NCBI GenBank assembly: GCA_035405645.1
Contig: DAONJL010000011.1
Span: 1 to 64,000, forward strand
Length of the DNA stretch: 64,000 bases
From: DAONJL01 sp035405645 [NCBI: bacterium]
GTDB lineage: Bacteria > JAGOBX01 > DAONJL01
Direction: 5' to 3'
Position numbers and translations under genes: made by a program
Shown here: positions 45,820 to 54,489 of the stretch, one piece after another
How positions within the stretch are numbered: the first letter of the stretch is position 1
Layout of the letters: each line of letters opens with the position of its first letter
The notes under the pieces: model-generated
The model's input: the letters and a program-made list of their open reading frames with translations, nothing else
Databases searched by the model: none
Told to the model about the DNA's origin: nothing

Positions 45820-45848
45820 TTGACTATATTTATTGAAAATTATAAAGT
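45820..45848 (+). promoter_or_regulatory. leaderless-type promoter of the J-domain gene
   Basis: TTGACT (45820-45825) with TAAAGT (45843-45848) at 17 bp, or TATAAA (45841-45846) at 15 bp. The ATG at 45856 lies 30 nt after the -35 box with no ribosome binding site between. The longer in-frame start at 45820 falls in the -35 box itself. Confidence 0.5.
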
Positions 45849-45855
45849 TATTTTT

Positions 45856-46167
45856 ATGAAAACAAATATTCATAATAAATTATTAGAAGCAATTAAAATA
45901 TTAGAATTAGAAAATCCAGTTTCTTATAATGATGTTAAACACCAATATAAAAAATTATTAAAAAAATATCATCCTGATAAATGTCAGAAAAATAAAAAAG
46001 AATGTGAACAAAAAACAAGAGAAATTATTGAAGCAACTAAAATATTATTAAGTTATATTGAAAATTATAAGGTTTATTTTAATTCGCAGGAAGATTCACT
46101 TCATAATTCTATTGAAGAATGGTGGTTTCAAAGATTTGGTGAAAACTATTTCTCTAACAAAGAATAA
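45856..46167 (+). CDS. short J-domain (DnaJ-like) protein
   Basis: 103 residues. A J domain covers about residues 18-72: VSYNDVKHQYKKLLKKYHPDK with the essential HPD, then a Lys-rich helix (NKKECEQKTREIIEATKILL). No Gly/Phe, zinc-finger or C-terminal client domain follows; the tail reads HNSIEEWWFQRFGENYF. It would stimulate the ATPase of a DnaK for a particular client. ATG 45856 is chosen from the promoter spacing. It is a lone + strand gene between two - strand operons. Confidence 0.8.
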   Translation: MKTNIHNKLLEAIKILELENPVSYNDVKHQYKKLLKKYHPDKCQKNKKECEQKTREIIEATKILLSYIENYKVYFNSQEDSLHNSIEEWWFQRFGENYFSNKE

Positions 46168-46230
46168 ATAATTTTTTTTGTTTTTATTTTGAACGAAGAG
46201 TAGGTCTCATTTAACGCCATTATTTATTTT

Positions 46231-48087
46231 TTACATCTCGCCTTTAAAAATATATGCTATTGAAGCAAGATTAGAATTTATTTGTCTATAACAACTAATA
46301 ATATCTAAAAAGATTGATGTTGATGACACTACTTCATTTATATTTTGACAGAGATATGCATAATGTTCTTTCTTTATATCATTTTCGATTTTAATTGATT
46401 CTGTTTTTCGCTTTATTATTTCGTCTGCTATTGTTAAATCATCTTTTTCCCAACTTTCAAATAACTTTTGGAATATTTCTTCTGTTAGATTGTGATAATC
46501 TTTTAACCTTTTTAAATCTTTTTCATATAATTTTATATTACCATCAATCATTTTTGTCGTTAGTAGCATTATTTCTTTATTTATAATATCCGCAATGTGC
46601 TCTATATATTCTGTTATGTATAAATATGTTATTTGTAATTTTGCCTGTTCTTCTGTTAATTGTGTTTGTGATATTTGTGCTAAATATTTTTTTATTGTTT
46701 CTTCTAAATAATCTATTTTATCGTCTTCTTTTATTATTTCTTGAACAAGTTTGCTATCACTTTTTTCAATTGCTATTATTGTATCATCAAGCATTGATTT
46801 TGTTGAAAAAGCCATTCTTAATATCTCACGTTTTGCTAATGCTAATGCTGTTTCTGGGAAAAGTAATACTTTTTCATCAAGATATTTTGTTGTTATCTTT
46901 TTCTCTGCTTTGTATGGAATAATAAGAATACTTAATTTTGCAAGTTGTTTTGTAAATGGTAAAAAAATAATTACAGCAATTATTTTTGCGACTGAATGTG
47001 CATTTGCAATTTGTCTTGGAACATAAGTCATTATATCCTGCATTGTTGTTGCATGAATTCCACCAGACATATATTCTATTAATCTTTCATAATGTGTAAG
47101 AAATGGGAAGAAAATAATTGTGCTTAATACATTAAATAATATATGTGCCATTGCTGCTCGTTTTGCTTCTCTATTTGCATTTAAGGACGCAAGTAATGCT
47201 GTAACACAGGTTCCTATATTTGCACCAAATGTTAATGGCACTGCTGCTTTTAATGTTAGCACACCTTGAAATGCAAGTGCTATATAAACACCTGTTGCAG
47301 CAGAAGAAGATTGAATTATTGAAGTAAAAATAAGACCAACTAAAATTCCAATAACAGGATTTTCAAGTGAACGCATATAATCTATAAAGGGTTGATAATG
47401 TTTAAATGGTCCCATTACATCGCCCATTATTTTTATTCCATAAAATAAAATACCAAAGCCTAATATTATTTCAGCAAAATTTTTTGTCTTATTTGATTTT
47501 GCTACAAAAAGAATAAAAAAACCAATTGCAATAAATAGAAGTGCATAATCAGTTAATTTAAAAGCAACTATTTGTGCTGTTATTGTTGTTCCTATATTTG
47601 CACCTAATATTATTCCTATTGATTGTGTGAGATTCATTAGCCCTGCATTTATTAAACCTACTACAATAACTATTGTTGCTGATGATGATTGAATTATTGC
47701 TGTTACAATTGTTCCAACCAGCACACCTAAAAATCTATTTGCTGTTAATGTTTTTAATATTTCAGATAATTTTGAACCACCATATTTTGTTAGTCCTTTG
47801 CCCATTAAATCCATTCCATATAGAAATAATGCTAATCCACCTAATAATCCAACTATTGTAATTATTATCCACCATTTATTCATTCCTTCTATTTCTATTA
47901 TTATGTTTTTATCTGCTGTGAGTTTTGATGAAACTAATATTAAATAATTTCCTTCTTTATCACCAATATTAAAATAATTTTGTGCTATTCCTTCTTCATT
48001 TGTTAATACAATTTTCTCATTTAAGAATTGTCCTTTTGCTTTTGATGGGCTTTTATATATTGTAAAATAAATTGGTTCATTTTTCAC
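46231..48087 (-). CDS. NptA-like Na+/phosphate symporter with PhoU-like C-terminus (main part; N-terminus cut off by a stop)
   Basis: From GTG 48087, 618 residues. An Ig-like N-terminal remnant precedes the Na/Pi-cotransporter core: GLALFLYGMDLMGKGL, two inverted repeats with the family QSSSATIVIVVGLI and QSSSAATGVYIALAF boxes, and GANIGTTITA/GANIGTCVTA. A PhoU-like helical domain covers about residues 410-610. It would import phosphate with Na+. Reading further upstream in the same frame restores the rest of an Ig-like domain and a signal peptide, but a TAG at 48196-48198 interrupts it (see the 5' fragment). The core itself looks intact, so the GTG-started product may still work. Stop TAA at 46231. 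Confidence 0.85.
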   Translation of the reverse strand: MKNEPIYFTIYKSPSKAKGQFLNEKIVLTNEEGIAQNYFNIGDKEGNYLILVSSKLTADKNIIIEIEGMNKWWIIITIVGLLGGLALFLYGMDLMGKGLTKYGGSKLSEILKTLTANRFLGVLVGTIVTAIIQSSSATIVIVVGLINAGLMNLTQSIGIILGANIGTTITAQIVAFKLTDYALLFIAIGFFILFVAKSNKTKNFAEIILGFGILFYGIKIMGDVMGPFKHYQPFIDYMRSLENPVIGILVGLIFTSIIQSSSAATGVYIALAFQGVLTLKAAVPLTFGANIGTCVTALLASLNANREAKRAAMAHILFNVLSTIIFFPFLTHYERLIEYMSGGIHATTMQDIMTYVPRQIANAHSVAKIIAVIIFLPFTKQLAKLSILIIPYKAEKKITTKYLDEKVLLFPETALALAKREILRMAFSTKSMLDDTIIAIEKSDSKLVQEIIKEDDKIDYLEETIKKYLAQISQTQLTEEQAKLQITYLYITEYIEHIADIINKEIMLLTTKMIDGNIKLYEKDLKRLKDYHNLTEEIFQKLFESWEKDDLTIADEIIKRKTESIKIENDIKKEHYAYLCQNINEVVSSTSIFLDIISCYRQINSNLASIAYIFKGEM

Positions 48088-48264
48088 TGGCTGATTATTA
48101 TCGTCTAATAATTGTATTATTATTGGTTGTTCAAACTTTTGATTTATTATTCCTGTTAATTTTTGTTGACCCGGCTTAAATGTTTTATTAATTAACTAAT
48201 AAGAAAAAGAATGAGAAATAATTGAAAGGAAAATAAATAAACAAATAAAAAATTTTTTTCTCAA
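48088..48264 (-). pseudogene. 5' fragment of the NptA-like gene: signal peptide and half Ig domain interrupted by an amber stop
   Basis: In the same frame as the symporter, a TTG at 48264 (AGGAG upstream) starts a near-perfect signal peptide (MRKKFFICLFIFLSIISHSF) that runs into TAG at 48196-48198. After it the frame stays open with Ig-like sequence (TFKPGQQKLTGIINQKFEQ, then PIIIQLLDDNNQPVKNEPIY) directly into the symporter. No other stop lies between. One base change (for example CAG to TAG) explains it. Either a recent nonsense mutation, an assembly error, or readthrough. Confidence 0.75.
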
Positions 48265-48296
48265 TATATTAATCAACTCCTATTATAATTTTTAAA

Positions 48297-48360
48297 ATTT
48301 TTATTGACTTTTTAAATTAAAAAATTATAATAACTAAAATTTTTAAAGTCAATAAAAAAA
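48297..48360. promoter_or_regulatory. palindromic divergent promoter pair of the phosphate locus
   Basis: + strand: TTGACT (48304-48309), 16 bp, TATAAT (48326-48331). - strand: TTGACT (48347-48352 reversed), 17 bp, TATAAT (48324-48329 reversed). The two -10 boxes overlap in ATTATAAT. The outer arms (TTTTTATTGACTTT and its mirror AAAGTCAATAAAAA) form a 14-bp perfect inverted repeat. RNA polymerase could not bind both at once, so the pair would be mutually exclusive or jointly controlled by one dimeric regulator. It serves the NptA-like gene leftward and pit rightward. Confidence 0.75.
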
Positions 48361-48373
48361 GGAAAAAATTTTA

Positions 48374-49318
48374 ATGTGGCAATTAATTGGTGGTATTTAT
48401 TTAGGCTGGGGTATTGGTGCTAATGATTCTGCTAATGTCTTTGGCACTGCGGTTTCTACGCGTGTAATTAAATGGTCAACTGCTGTTATAATAATTTCAA
48501 TTGCTGCTATATTAGGAAGTTATTTACAGGGCGGTCCAACTGTTAAATTTGTAAAAACAAAACTTGGTGAAATAAAAGATTTACAACAGGGATTTATTGC
48601 TTCGTTTAGTGCTGCTGTAACAGTAATGATTTTAACTATATTAGCAATACCAACATCAACTTCACAGGCAACTGCTGGTGCGATTATTGGTATGACGCTT
48701 GCCTTTGGTGGTTCACCAAATTGGGCTGGTCTTGTTAAAGCTTTTATTTGTTGGGTTTTTACTCCCATTGGTGCTGCTTTTTTTTCTGTTATCTTGTTTT
48801 ATATATTTTAAAAATTTATTAATCGAATTAAAAATATTATAATAATAAATAGAATAGTTTTAATTGGCACATTAATTTCTGGTGCTGTTGCAGCATATTC
48901 ACTTGGCGCTAATAATTGTGGTAATGCAACTGGATTTTTTTATCAACCAGAAAGTAAATCAATTTTATTAAACAATTTAAATATTCTTGCTTTAATCGGT
49001 GGTATTTCAATTGCTTTAGGTGCGTTGACTTATTCAAAGAAAGTTATGTTAACTGTTGGTGAAGGTATTACTCAACTTGACCCTATGAGTTCTCTTATTA
49101 CTGTTTTTTCACAGGGTATTACTGTCTGGATTTTTGCTATTGTTGGTGTGCCTGTTTCTACTTCACAGGCTGTTGTTGGTGCGGTTATGGGTATTGGCTT
49201 TGTAAAAGGTATGAAATCAGTTAATTTTAAAAAGTTATTTCAAATTTTTCTTGGTTGGTTTTCTACGCCGCTTAGTTCTGGGATTGTTGCTTTTATTATT
49301 TCGAAAATTTTTAGTTGA
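48374..49318 (+). pseudogene. pit: Pit-family inorganic phosphate permease interrupted by one in-frame TAA
   Basis: A single frame of 315 codons encodes a full Pit/PHO4 permease: GGIYLGWGIGANDSANVFGT at the start, STSQATAGAIIGMTLAFG, then after the stop at 48809-48811 VLIGTLISGAVAAYSLGANN with CGNATG, and VGVPVSTSQAVVGAVMG. Both halves of the internally duplicated family are present in order, with no frameshift and no other stop. No ATG, GTG or TTG start lies just after the TAA. One substitution (for example AAA or TTA to TAA) explains it. Likely a recent pseudogene, a split protein, readthrough or an assembly error. The regulator DUF47 follows intact after 67 nt. Confidence 0.8.
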
Positions 49319-49385
49319 CTTAATTTTATTTATAATATTATTTTTAAAATAGATTATTGTTATTTCAAAATAAAGGGAGGTTATA

Positions 49386-50039
49386 ATGTTTTTCAAAGGT
49401 AAAAAAGAAAATAAAGTAATAGAATTAATGTCTGAACATTTAGATAAAATTGAAGAAGTTATTATTGAATTTAATGATTTAATAAATTGTTATTGTAATG
49501 GCATCACCTGTGATGCTTTGAAAGAAAAATCTTATAAAGTTCATTTAAAAGAACATGAGGCTGATGAAATTAGAAGAAAAATTCAAACAGAATTATTAGC
49601 AGGTGCTTTTCTTCCTTTTTATAGAGAAAATTTTATTAAAATACCTGATATGATTGACCAGATTGCCTCTGATGCTGTTCAAATTAGTAAAGATTTATTT
49701 TTAGAATTTATTCAATTACCTGATGAATTAAAAAATTATTTAAGACAAATTTCTGCTGCTATTTTAGATACTTTAAGAAAATTTATTGAAATGTTTGATT
49801 TTATTCCTGATGAGATTGATAAAGTTATTGAATACTCTCATGAAGTTTCAAAATGCGAACAAAAAGTTGATAAATTAGAATGGGCTGCAAAAGTATATAT
49901 TTTTAAAGAAAATAAAACACTTGATAAAGTTGATAAAATTATTTGTAATTCATTAGTTACTAAAATTGCTGATATTGCGAATGTTATTGAAGATGCTGCG
50001 GATTATATAAATCTCACTATGATAAAAATGAAGATTTAA
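49386..50039 (+). CDS. DUF47 (PhoU-like) Pit accessory protein
   Basis: 217 residues, all helical, typical of DUF47/PF01865 proteins usually encoded beside pit. Family features: an N-terminal FFKGKKENKVIELMSEHLDK, HEADEIRRKIQTELLAGAF with the metal-binding acidic cluster, and VIEDAADYINLTMIKMKI at the end. It probably controls Pit transport or its degradation in response to phosphate. Strong GGGAGG ribosome binding site. The upstream pit frame has a stop, but this gene looks fully intact. Overlaps the next gene by 1 nt. Confidence 0.88.
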   Translation: MFFKGKKENKVIELMSEHLDKIEEVIIEFNDLINCYCNGITCDALKEKSYKVHLKEHEADEIRRKIQTELLAGAFLPFYRENFIKIPDMIDQIASDAVQISKDLFLEFIQLPDELKNYLRQISAAILDTLRKFIEMFDFIPDEIDKVIEYSHEVSKCEQKVDKLEWAAKVYIFKENKTLDKVDKIICNSLVTKIADIANVIEDAADYINLTMIKMKI

Positions 50040-50728
50040 TGAATATTATAAAAAATTTTTTTCAAAATAAAAAAAGATTTCTTAAATTTATTTTCTCAGA
50101 AAAAATTAATAAAAAAATAACTGAAATTGCAATAAATCCTCTTCTTATTGAAACATTAAATTATAAAAATATCCTCGTCTTTGCGCCTCATATTGATGAT
50201 GAAATGATTGGTTGTGGCGGAACTTTATTAAAAATAAAAAAAGAAAATAACGCTAATATTCAAATATTTTACTTAAAAAAAACAGATGAACGAATAAAAG
50301 AAGCAGAAGAGGTTTGTAAAAAATGTTGTTTTGAAATTATCGACAGTTATCAAAAAACAATTAATATGTGTGATTTGATTTTCTTACCTTCTTTTTTAGA
50401 AAATCATAAAACACATATTTTAACTTTTCATACTATTATAAATAATTTAAAAGTGTTTAATTATTCTGGTGATATTTTTCTTTATAATATCTGGTCTATT
50501 TTATTTCCAAATATTGTTATTGATATTTCTGATTATATAAATGAAAAATTAGAATGTATTAAATTTTATAAATCTCAGTTAATATCAAAAAATTATGTGC
50601 ACATTACAAGAGGTTTAAATGCTTATTATTCAATATATTTACCACAACATCAAAATAATGAAAAATATGCTGAAATTTTTTTTAAGACCAATATAAATGA
50701 AATTAATTTAATAAAAAATTTTTTTTAA
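50039..50728 (+). CDS. PIG-L/LmbE-family N-acetyl-sugar deacetylase
   Basis: 229 residues. The zinc motif appears as VFAPHIDDEMIGCGGTLLK (about residues 44-62; classical PHPDDE becomes PHIDDE), followed by a second acidic region and KTHILTFHTIINNL, which would supply the remaining His ligand (family HxxH). Such enzymes remove acetyl from GlcNAc units of lipids or polymers. No signal peptide, so cytoplasmic. Overlaps DUF47 by 1 nt and precedes a signalling kinase by 13 nt. Specificity not predictable. Confidence 0.75.
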   Translation: MNIIKNFFQNKKRFLKFIFSEKINKKITEIAINPLLIETLNYKNILVFAPHIDDEMIGCGGTLLKIKKENNANIQIFYLKKTDERIKEAEEVCKKCCFEIIDSYQKTINMCDLIFLPSFLENHKTHILTFHTIINNLKVFNYSGDIFLYNIWSILFPNIVIDISDYINEKLECIKFYKSQLISKNYVHITRGLNAYYSIYLPQHQNNEKYAEIFFKTNINEINLIKNFF

Positions 50729-50741
50729 AAGGATAATTTTT

Positions 50742-51878
50742 ATGGAATTTGAATTAGATACAATAAATAATACAAAAGTTTTAATAGTTGAGGATAATGA
50801 AAATAATATTCGAGTTTTGGAAAGAGCAATTGAGAGATATAACTTTAAAATAATAATTGCTAAAGATGGTAAAAAAGGAATTGAATTAGCTTTAAATGAG
50901 ATGCCTGATTTAATTTTACTTGATTTAATGTTACCTGAATTGAATGGGTTTGAGGTTTGTAAAGAATTAAAAAATAATCCAAAGACAATCGATATACCAA
51001 TAATAATCATCTCTGCTAAAAGCAATATTGAAGATATTGTGCAGGGCTTAAATCTTGGGGCTAATGATTATATAACAAAACCTTTTGCGGCTGAAATTGT
51101 TCGTGCTCGTATTCGAACTGCTTTAAGATTGAAAACATTAAATGATGAGTTAAAAGAAAAGAATAAAAAATTAGCAGAATTAAATGATATAAAAGAACAG
51201 TTTATTTCTATGGCTGCTCATGATATAAAGAATAATTTAACTGGTATTTTAGGTCATTGTTATTTGTTAAATATGAAGGGTGTAGAATTACCTGAACATA
51301 TTGCTAAATCAATTGATATAATTAGAAAACGTAGTGAAAAAATTGCACATTTAGTTGCTAATTTACTTGATTTAACTAAAATTGAAACTGGTAATTTACG
51401 ATTAAATATTTCAAAATTTGATATTGAACTTTTTTTAAGAAAATATTTCGAAGATATAAAATTATTATATAAAAATGAAAATGTAAATTTTTATCTTGAA
51501 ATAATTGATAAAATTGGAGAAGTTGAAATTGATATTGAAAAAATTGATGAAGTTTTAACTAATTTAATTAATAATGCAATTAAATTTAATAAGCCAGATG
51601 GTTCAGTGAAAATCCGTTTGGAAAAATATTCTGAAAATAAATTTAAAATTTCTGTTATTGATACTGGTGTTGGTATTGATAAAAAAGATATTGATAAATT
51701 ATTTACTAAATTTACTCAATTAAAACAACAACATGCATTTAAAACTTCTTTTAAAGGTAGCGGGCTTGGTTTAAATATTGTTAAGTGTATTATAGAAGCA
51801 CATAAAGGACAGATTGGTGTAATTAGTGAATTAAATAAAGGTTCTGAATTTTATTTTATTCTTCCTATTTCACAATAA
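50742..51878 (+). CDS. receiver-histidine kinase (response regulator fused to a HisKA/HATPase kinase)
   Basis: 378 residues. Receiver domain 1-125 with VEDNENNIR, phospho-Asp61 in PDLILLDLMLPELNG and ITKPF; a coiled linker; HisKA with phospho-His160 in SMAAHDIKNNLTGILGH; HATPase with N box NLINNAIKFNKPDG, G1 VIDTGVGIDKKD and G2 GSGLGLNIVK. No membrane segment or input sensor besides the receiver, so it works inside a phosphorelay and is controlled by another kinase. Good AAAGGA ribosome binding site. Its position after the phosphate genes could mean co-expression, but it does not look like PhoR. Confidence 0.9.
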   Translation: MEFELDTINNTKVLIVEDNENNIRVLERAIERYNFKIIIAKDGKKGIELALNEMPDLILLDLMLPELNGFEVCKELKNNPKTIDIPIIIISAKSNIEDIVQGLNLGANDYITKPFAAEIVRARIRTALRLKTLNDELKEKNKKLAELNDIKEQFISMAAHDIKNNLTGILGHCYLLNMKGVELPEHIAKSIDIIRKRSEKIAHLVANLLDLTKIETGNLRLNISKFDIELFLRKYFEDIKLLYKNENVNFYLEIIDKIGEVEIDIEKIDEVLTNLINNAIKFNKPDGSVKIRLEKYSENKFKISVIDTGVGIDKKDIDKLFTKFTQLKQQHAFKTSFKGSGLGLNIVKCIIEAHKGQIGVISELNKGSEFYFILPISQ

Positions 51879-51901
51879 TTTTTTATTTTTTTTAGAACAT
51901 A

Positions 51902-52657
51902 CTATTTCATTCTTTTGGCTTTACAAATTAATATATAGCCATTGAACTTAAAAAAGAAATTTAATATTTCTTCAAAATTTTTCATTATTTTAAATAATAT
52001 TTTTTTTATAAAATGAGGTAAATTATAAGAAAATATTGGCGGTGGTAAAAAACAACATGATGAAATATAATTAATTTCAAAGCCATTTTTATTTAATAAT
52101 TCAATAAGAGAATTTTTAGTAGACCATTCATCATAAGGATGTTTGGTTTTTAATTTTAATATTTTTTTTCGAACATATTTTTCTATTCCATATAAACTTA
52201 TTTTATTTGGCGTGGTTATTATTATTTCACCTTCGTTTTTTAACACTTGTCGAAATTCATTTAAAAGTATTCTATTGTTTTCAATATGTTCTATAACTTC
52301 ACTACATATTATTTTATTAAATGTATTCTTTTTAAATGGTAATTTTTGAAGATTACAATTTATTAAATACAAATTTTTTTCTTTTGTTATTTTTGTTTTG
52401 GCATCAAATAACATTTGAAAAGATAAATCTACACCAATAATTTTAAAATTTTTTATTGTTGATGAAAATACTAATAATTCAGTAGTATTGCCACATCCTG
52501 CATTTAATATTATATCATTTTCTTTTATATTTAATAATTTTTTTATCCAATTGTTTTTTGTTGTTTGTTCATATTTTATTATTAAATCTTTTGAAAATTT
52601 TATATTTCGCTGTTTTACCTGTTTATCAAAAAATTTTTTTAACTTTTCTTCATTCAT
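51902..52657 (-). CDS. class I SAM-dependent methyltransferase
   Basis: 251 residues. Methyltransf_11-type core: motif I DIILNAGCGNTTELLVFS (about 51-68), the Asp of IIGVDLSFQM binding SAM, PFKKNTFNKIICSEVIEHI (motif IV), and LKNEGEIIITTPN. The C-terminal part is hydrophobic and helical (LPHFIKKILFKIMKNFEEIL), which may place it at the membrane. Coupled to the O-antigen ligase-like gene by a 4-nt ATGA overlap, so methylation of a surface polysaccharide or its lipid carrier is a fair guess. Substrate unknown. Confidence 0.85.
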   Translation of the reverse strand: MNEEKLKKFFDKQVKQRNIKFSKDLIIKYEQTTKNNWIKKLLNIKENDIILNAGCGNTTELLVFSSTIKNFKIIGVDLSFQMLFDAKTKITKEKNLYLINCNLQKLPFKKNTFNKIICSEVIEHIENNRILLNEFRQVLKNEGEIIITTPNKISLYGIEKYVRKKILKLKTKHPYDEWSTKNSLIELLNKNGFEINYISSCCFLPPPIFSYNLPHFIKKILFKIMKNFEEILNFFFKFNGYILICKAKRMK

Positions 52658-54480
52658 TTTATATTTTCTAATTCGTAATTTAATAAAAATATTGTTTCAT
52701 TAAGATACTTTAAAGGATATGTAAATGAATTTTTATTTTTTTCAAAAATTTTTTTACTTAATTCAAATTCATATTCTGCTCGCTTTTGAAGTTCCTTTGC
52801 TTTTGTTTGATTTTCTATGATTTGTGCCAATAATAATTTTGGTGCTGGTAAAAATGGTTCTATTTTTAATAATTTTTTTATTAGATATTCTTTGTATAAA
52901 ATATTTTTTTCATTTAATGCCATAAAAAATAAAGAACTCACATATACTGGATTTTTTTCTAATGATTTTTCTAAATAATATTTTATTGTCTTGTAATCAT
53001 TCGGATTATTAAAACGATAAATTGCAACTGCTAAATTAAAGAAATAAAAATAATTATCATTTTCAAGTTCTGTGCTTATTTCTAAATTTCGTATTAAATT
53101 CTTTCTCTCTTCTATTGTCTGTTTTTTAAAAAAATATATTTGTTTTAATAATGCTATTCGTTGATATTGTTCAGCATCTATTGGATTAATTTTTCTATGT
53201 AATTCATATAAATTCAATGCTTCTAAATAATTTCCTTTTTTTTCTTCTTTAAATGCTTTTATATATATAACATCTGTAATTTTAAAATATAGAAAAATTA
53301 TAAAAAGTATCATAGCAAATAATTTTAAATAAATGGCTGATACATAATAATTTTTTGTATTAAATAATTTATTTAGCGTTATAAAATACAAAATTAATAT
53401 TGTTTGATTAATTAAAAAAATATTCATTTCAACAATTGAATGTAATAATATAAAAATTATTATTGATTTAAGAATAATTAATTTTTTATAAGTGAAAGAT
53501 AAATTGAAAGAAATGAAAATAAGATAGAAAATAATTGAACTGAAAATAATTCCTGTATAAATAATTAAATATAAATAACCATTATGTGGCGATTCGGGTA
53601 TTTTTGCATAATTAAAAAAACCATTAAAAACTTTTAATGGAAATTTTGTAATTTGATTTTGAAAATTTGAGACACCTAAAAAATAATTTTCTGAGATTAT
53701 TTTACTGCAATTTAACCAGATATTAATTCTTTGAAAAGAATATGGTTCATAAGATTTTTTAAATTTAATATAACTCATTGTAAGAAATAATAGAATTAAT
53801 ATTATGAAAAAAAACAAATATGTTTTTTGCGAAAAAAATTTTTTGAATAAAAAGTAAGATATTAAAATTGATAGTGAAATTAAAACACCTTTTGAATTTA
53901 AAAATATTAGTGATAAAGCAATAATAACAAATAAAAAGAAAAAAATAATTTTTTGATAATTATTTTTACAATACGAAAATATAAAAATTGCTGAAATAAA
54001 ACCAATTGCTATTTGTGATGATGTAATGTTTGCATTTGAAAAATTAAAATATATACGATTAAAATATTTATTAAATAGTAAAATGATTAATGCTAAAATT
54101 CCTGAATATAAAAAATTTAATAAATAAATTCCTTTTAAAAAGAATAGTAATTTTGAAGTTTTAATTGATGCTAATATAAAAAAAATAATAAGTATTAAAT
54201 ATGAAGTTATAATTTTGTAAATGTTATTTATTTGAAAAAATTTTTGTTCAAATGATATATATGTTATAAGTAAAGTTAAAATAACAATTAAAAATAAGAA
54301 GTAAGAATTTATAAAGATATAATCTTTATAAAATATAAGGAGAAAAATCAAAGCAATAAAAGCAATTAATAAAGAAGAATTAATAGTAAATACGCCAGAC
54401 CAAAAAATTAAGGAATAAAAAAAATAAATTAGAAAAATTTTTGGTTTAAGATAAATTTTTATTTCAGATTTTTTAAACAT
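52654..54480 (-). CDS. O-antigen ligase/polymerase-like membrane protein with C-terminal TPR
   Basis: 608 residues. About eleven membrane helices over residues 10-415, with a long outside loop carrying GVSNFQNQITKFPL and SPHNGYLYLIIYTGI, the His-containing motif of the Wzy_C/O-antigen ligase family. The last ~190 residues hold TPR-like helices (NYLEALNLYELHRKINPIDA). It probably polymerises or ligates a surface glycan, or O-glycosylates proteins as PglL-type relatives do. The only nearby biosynthetic partners are the methyltransferase and the GT genes further right. Confidence 0.75.
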   Translation of the reverse strand: MFKKSEIKIYLKPKIFLIYFFYSLIFWSGVFTINSSLLIAFIALIFLLIFYKDYIFINSYFLFLIVILTLLITYISFEQKFFQINNIYKIITSYLILIIFFILASIKTSKLLFFLKGIYLLNFLYSGILALIILLFNKYFNRIYFNFSNANITSSQIAIGFISAIFIFSYCKNNYQKIIFFFLFVIIALSLIFLNSKGVLISLSILISYFLFKKFFSQKTYLFFFIILILLFLTMSYIKFKKSYEPYSFQRINIWLNCSKIISENYFLGVSNFQNQITKFPLKVFNGFFNYAKIPESPHNGYLYLIIYTGIIFSSIIFYLIFISFNLSFTYKKLIILKSIIIFILLHSIVEMNIFLINQTILILYFITLNKLFNTKNYYVSAIYLKLFAMILFIIFLYFKITDVIYIKAFKEEKKGNYLEALNLYELHRKINPIDAEQYQRIALLKQIYFFKKQTIEERKNLIRNLEISTELENDNYFYFFNLAVAIYRFNNPNDYKTIKYYLEKSLEKNPVYVSSLFFMALNEKNILYKEYLIKKLLKIEPFLPAPKLLLAQIIENQTKAKELQKRAEYEFELSKKIFEKNKNSFTYPLKYLNETIFLLNYELENIK

Positions 54481-54489
54481 AAGATTAGA

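Noticed and set aside
46164-46228. 10-bp inverted repeat AATAAATAAT/ATTATTTATT between the convergent J-domain and symporter genes as a terminator
   Set aside because: The loop of about 45 nt and absence of G-C pairs make a stable terminator unlikely; such repeats arise readily in this base composition.
46231-49318. Stop-codon reassignment as the reason for the in-frame TAG and TAA
   Set aside because: TAG, TAA and TGA all end normal genes here (ilvE and the second YibE/F with TAG; proC, mcsA and pduS with TGA; many with TAA), and no gene is riddled with in-frame stops.
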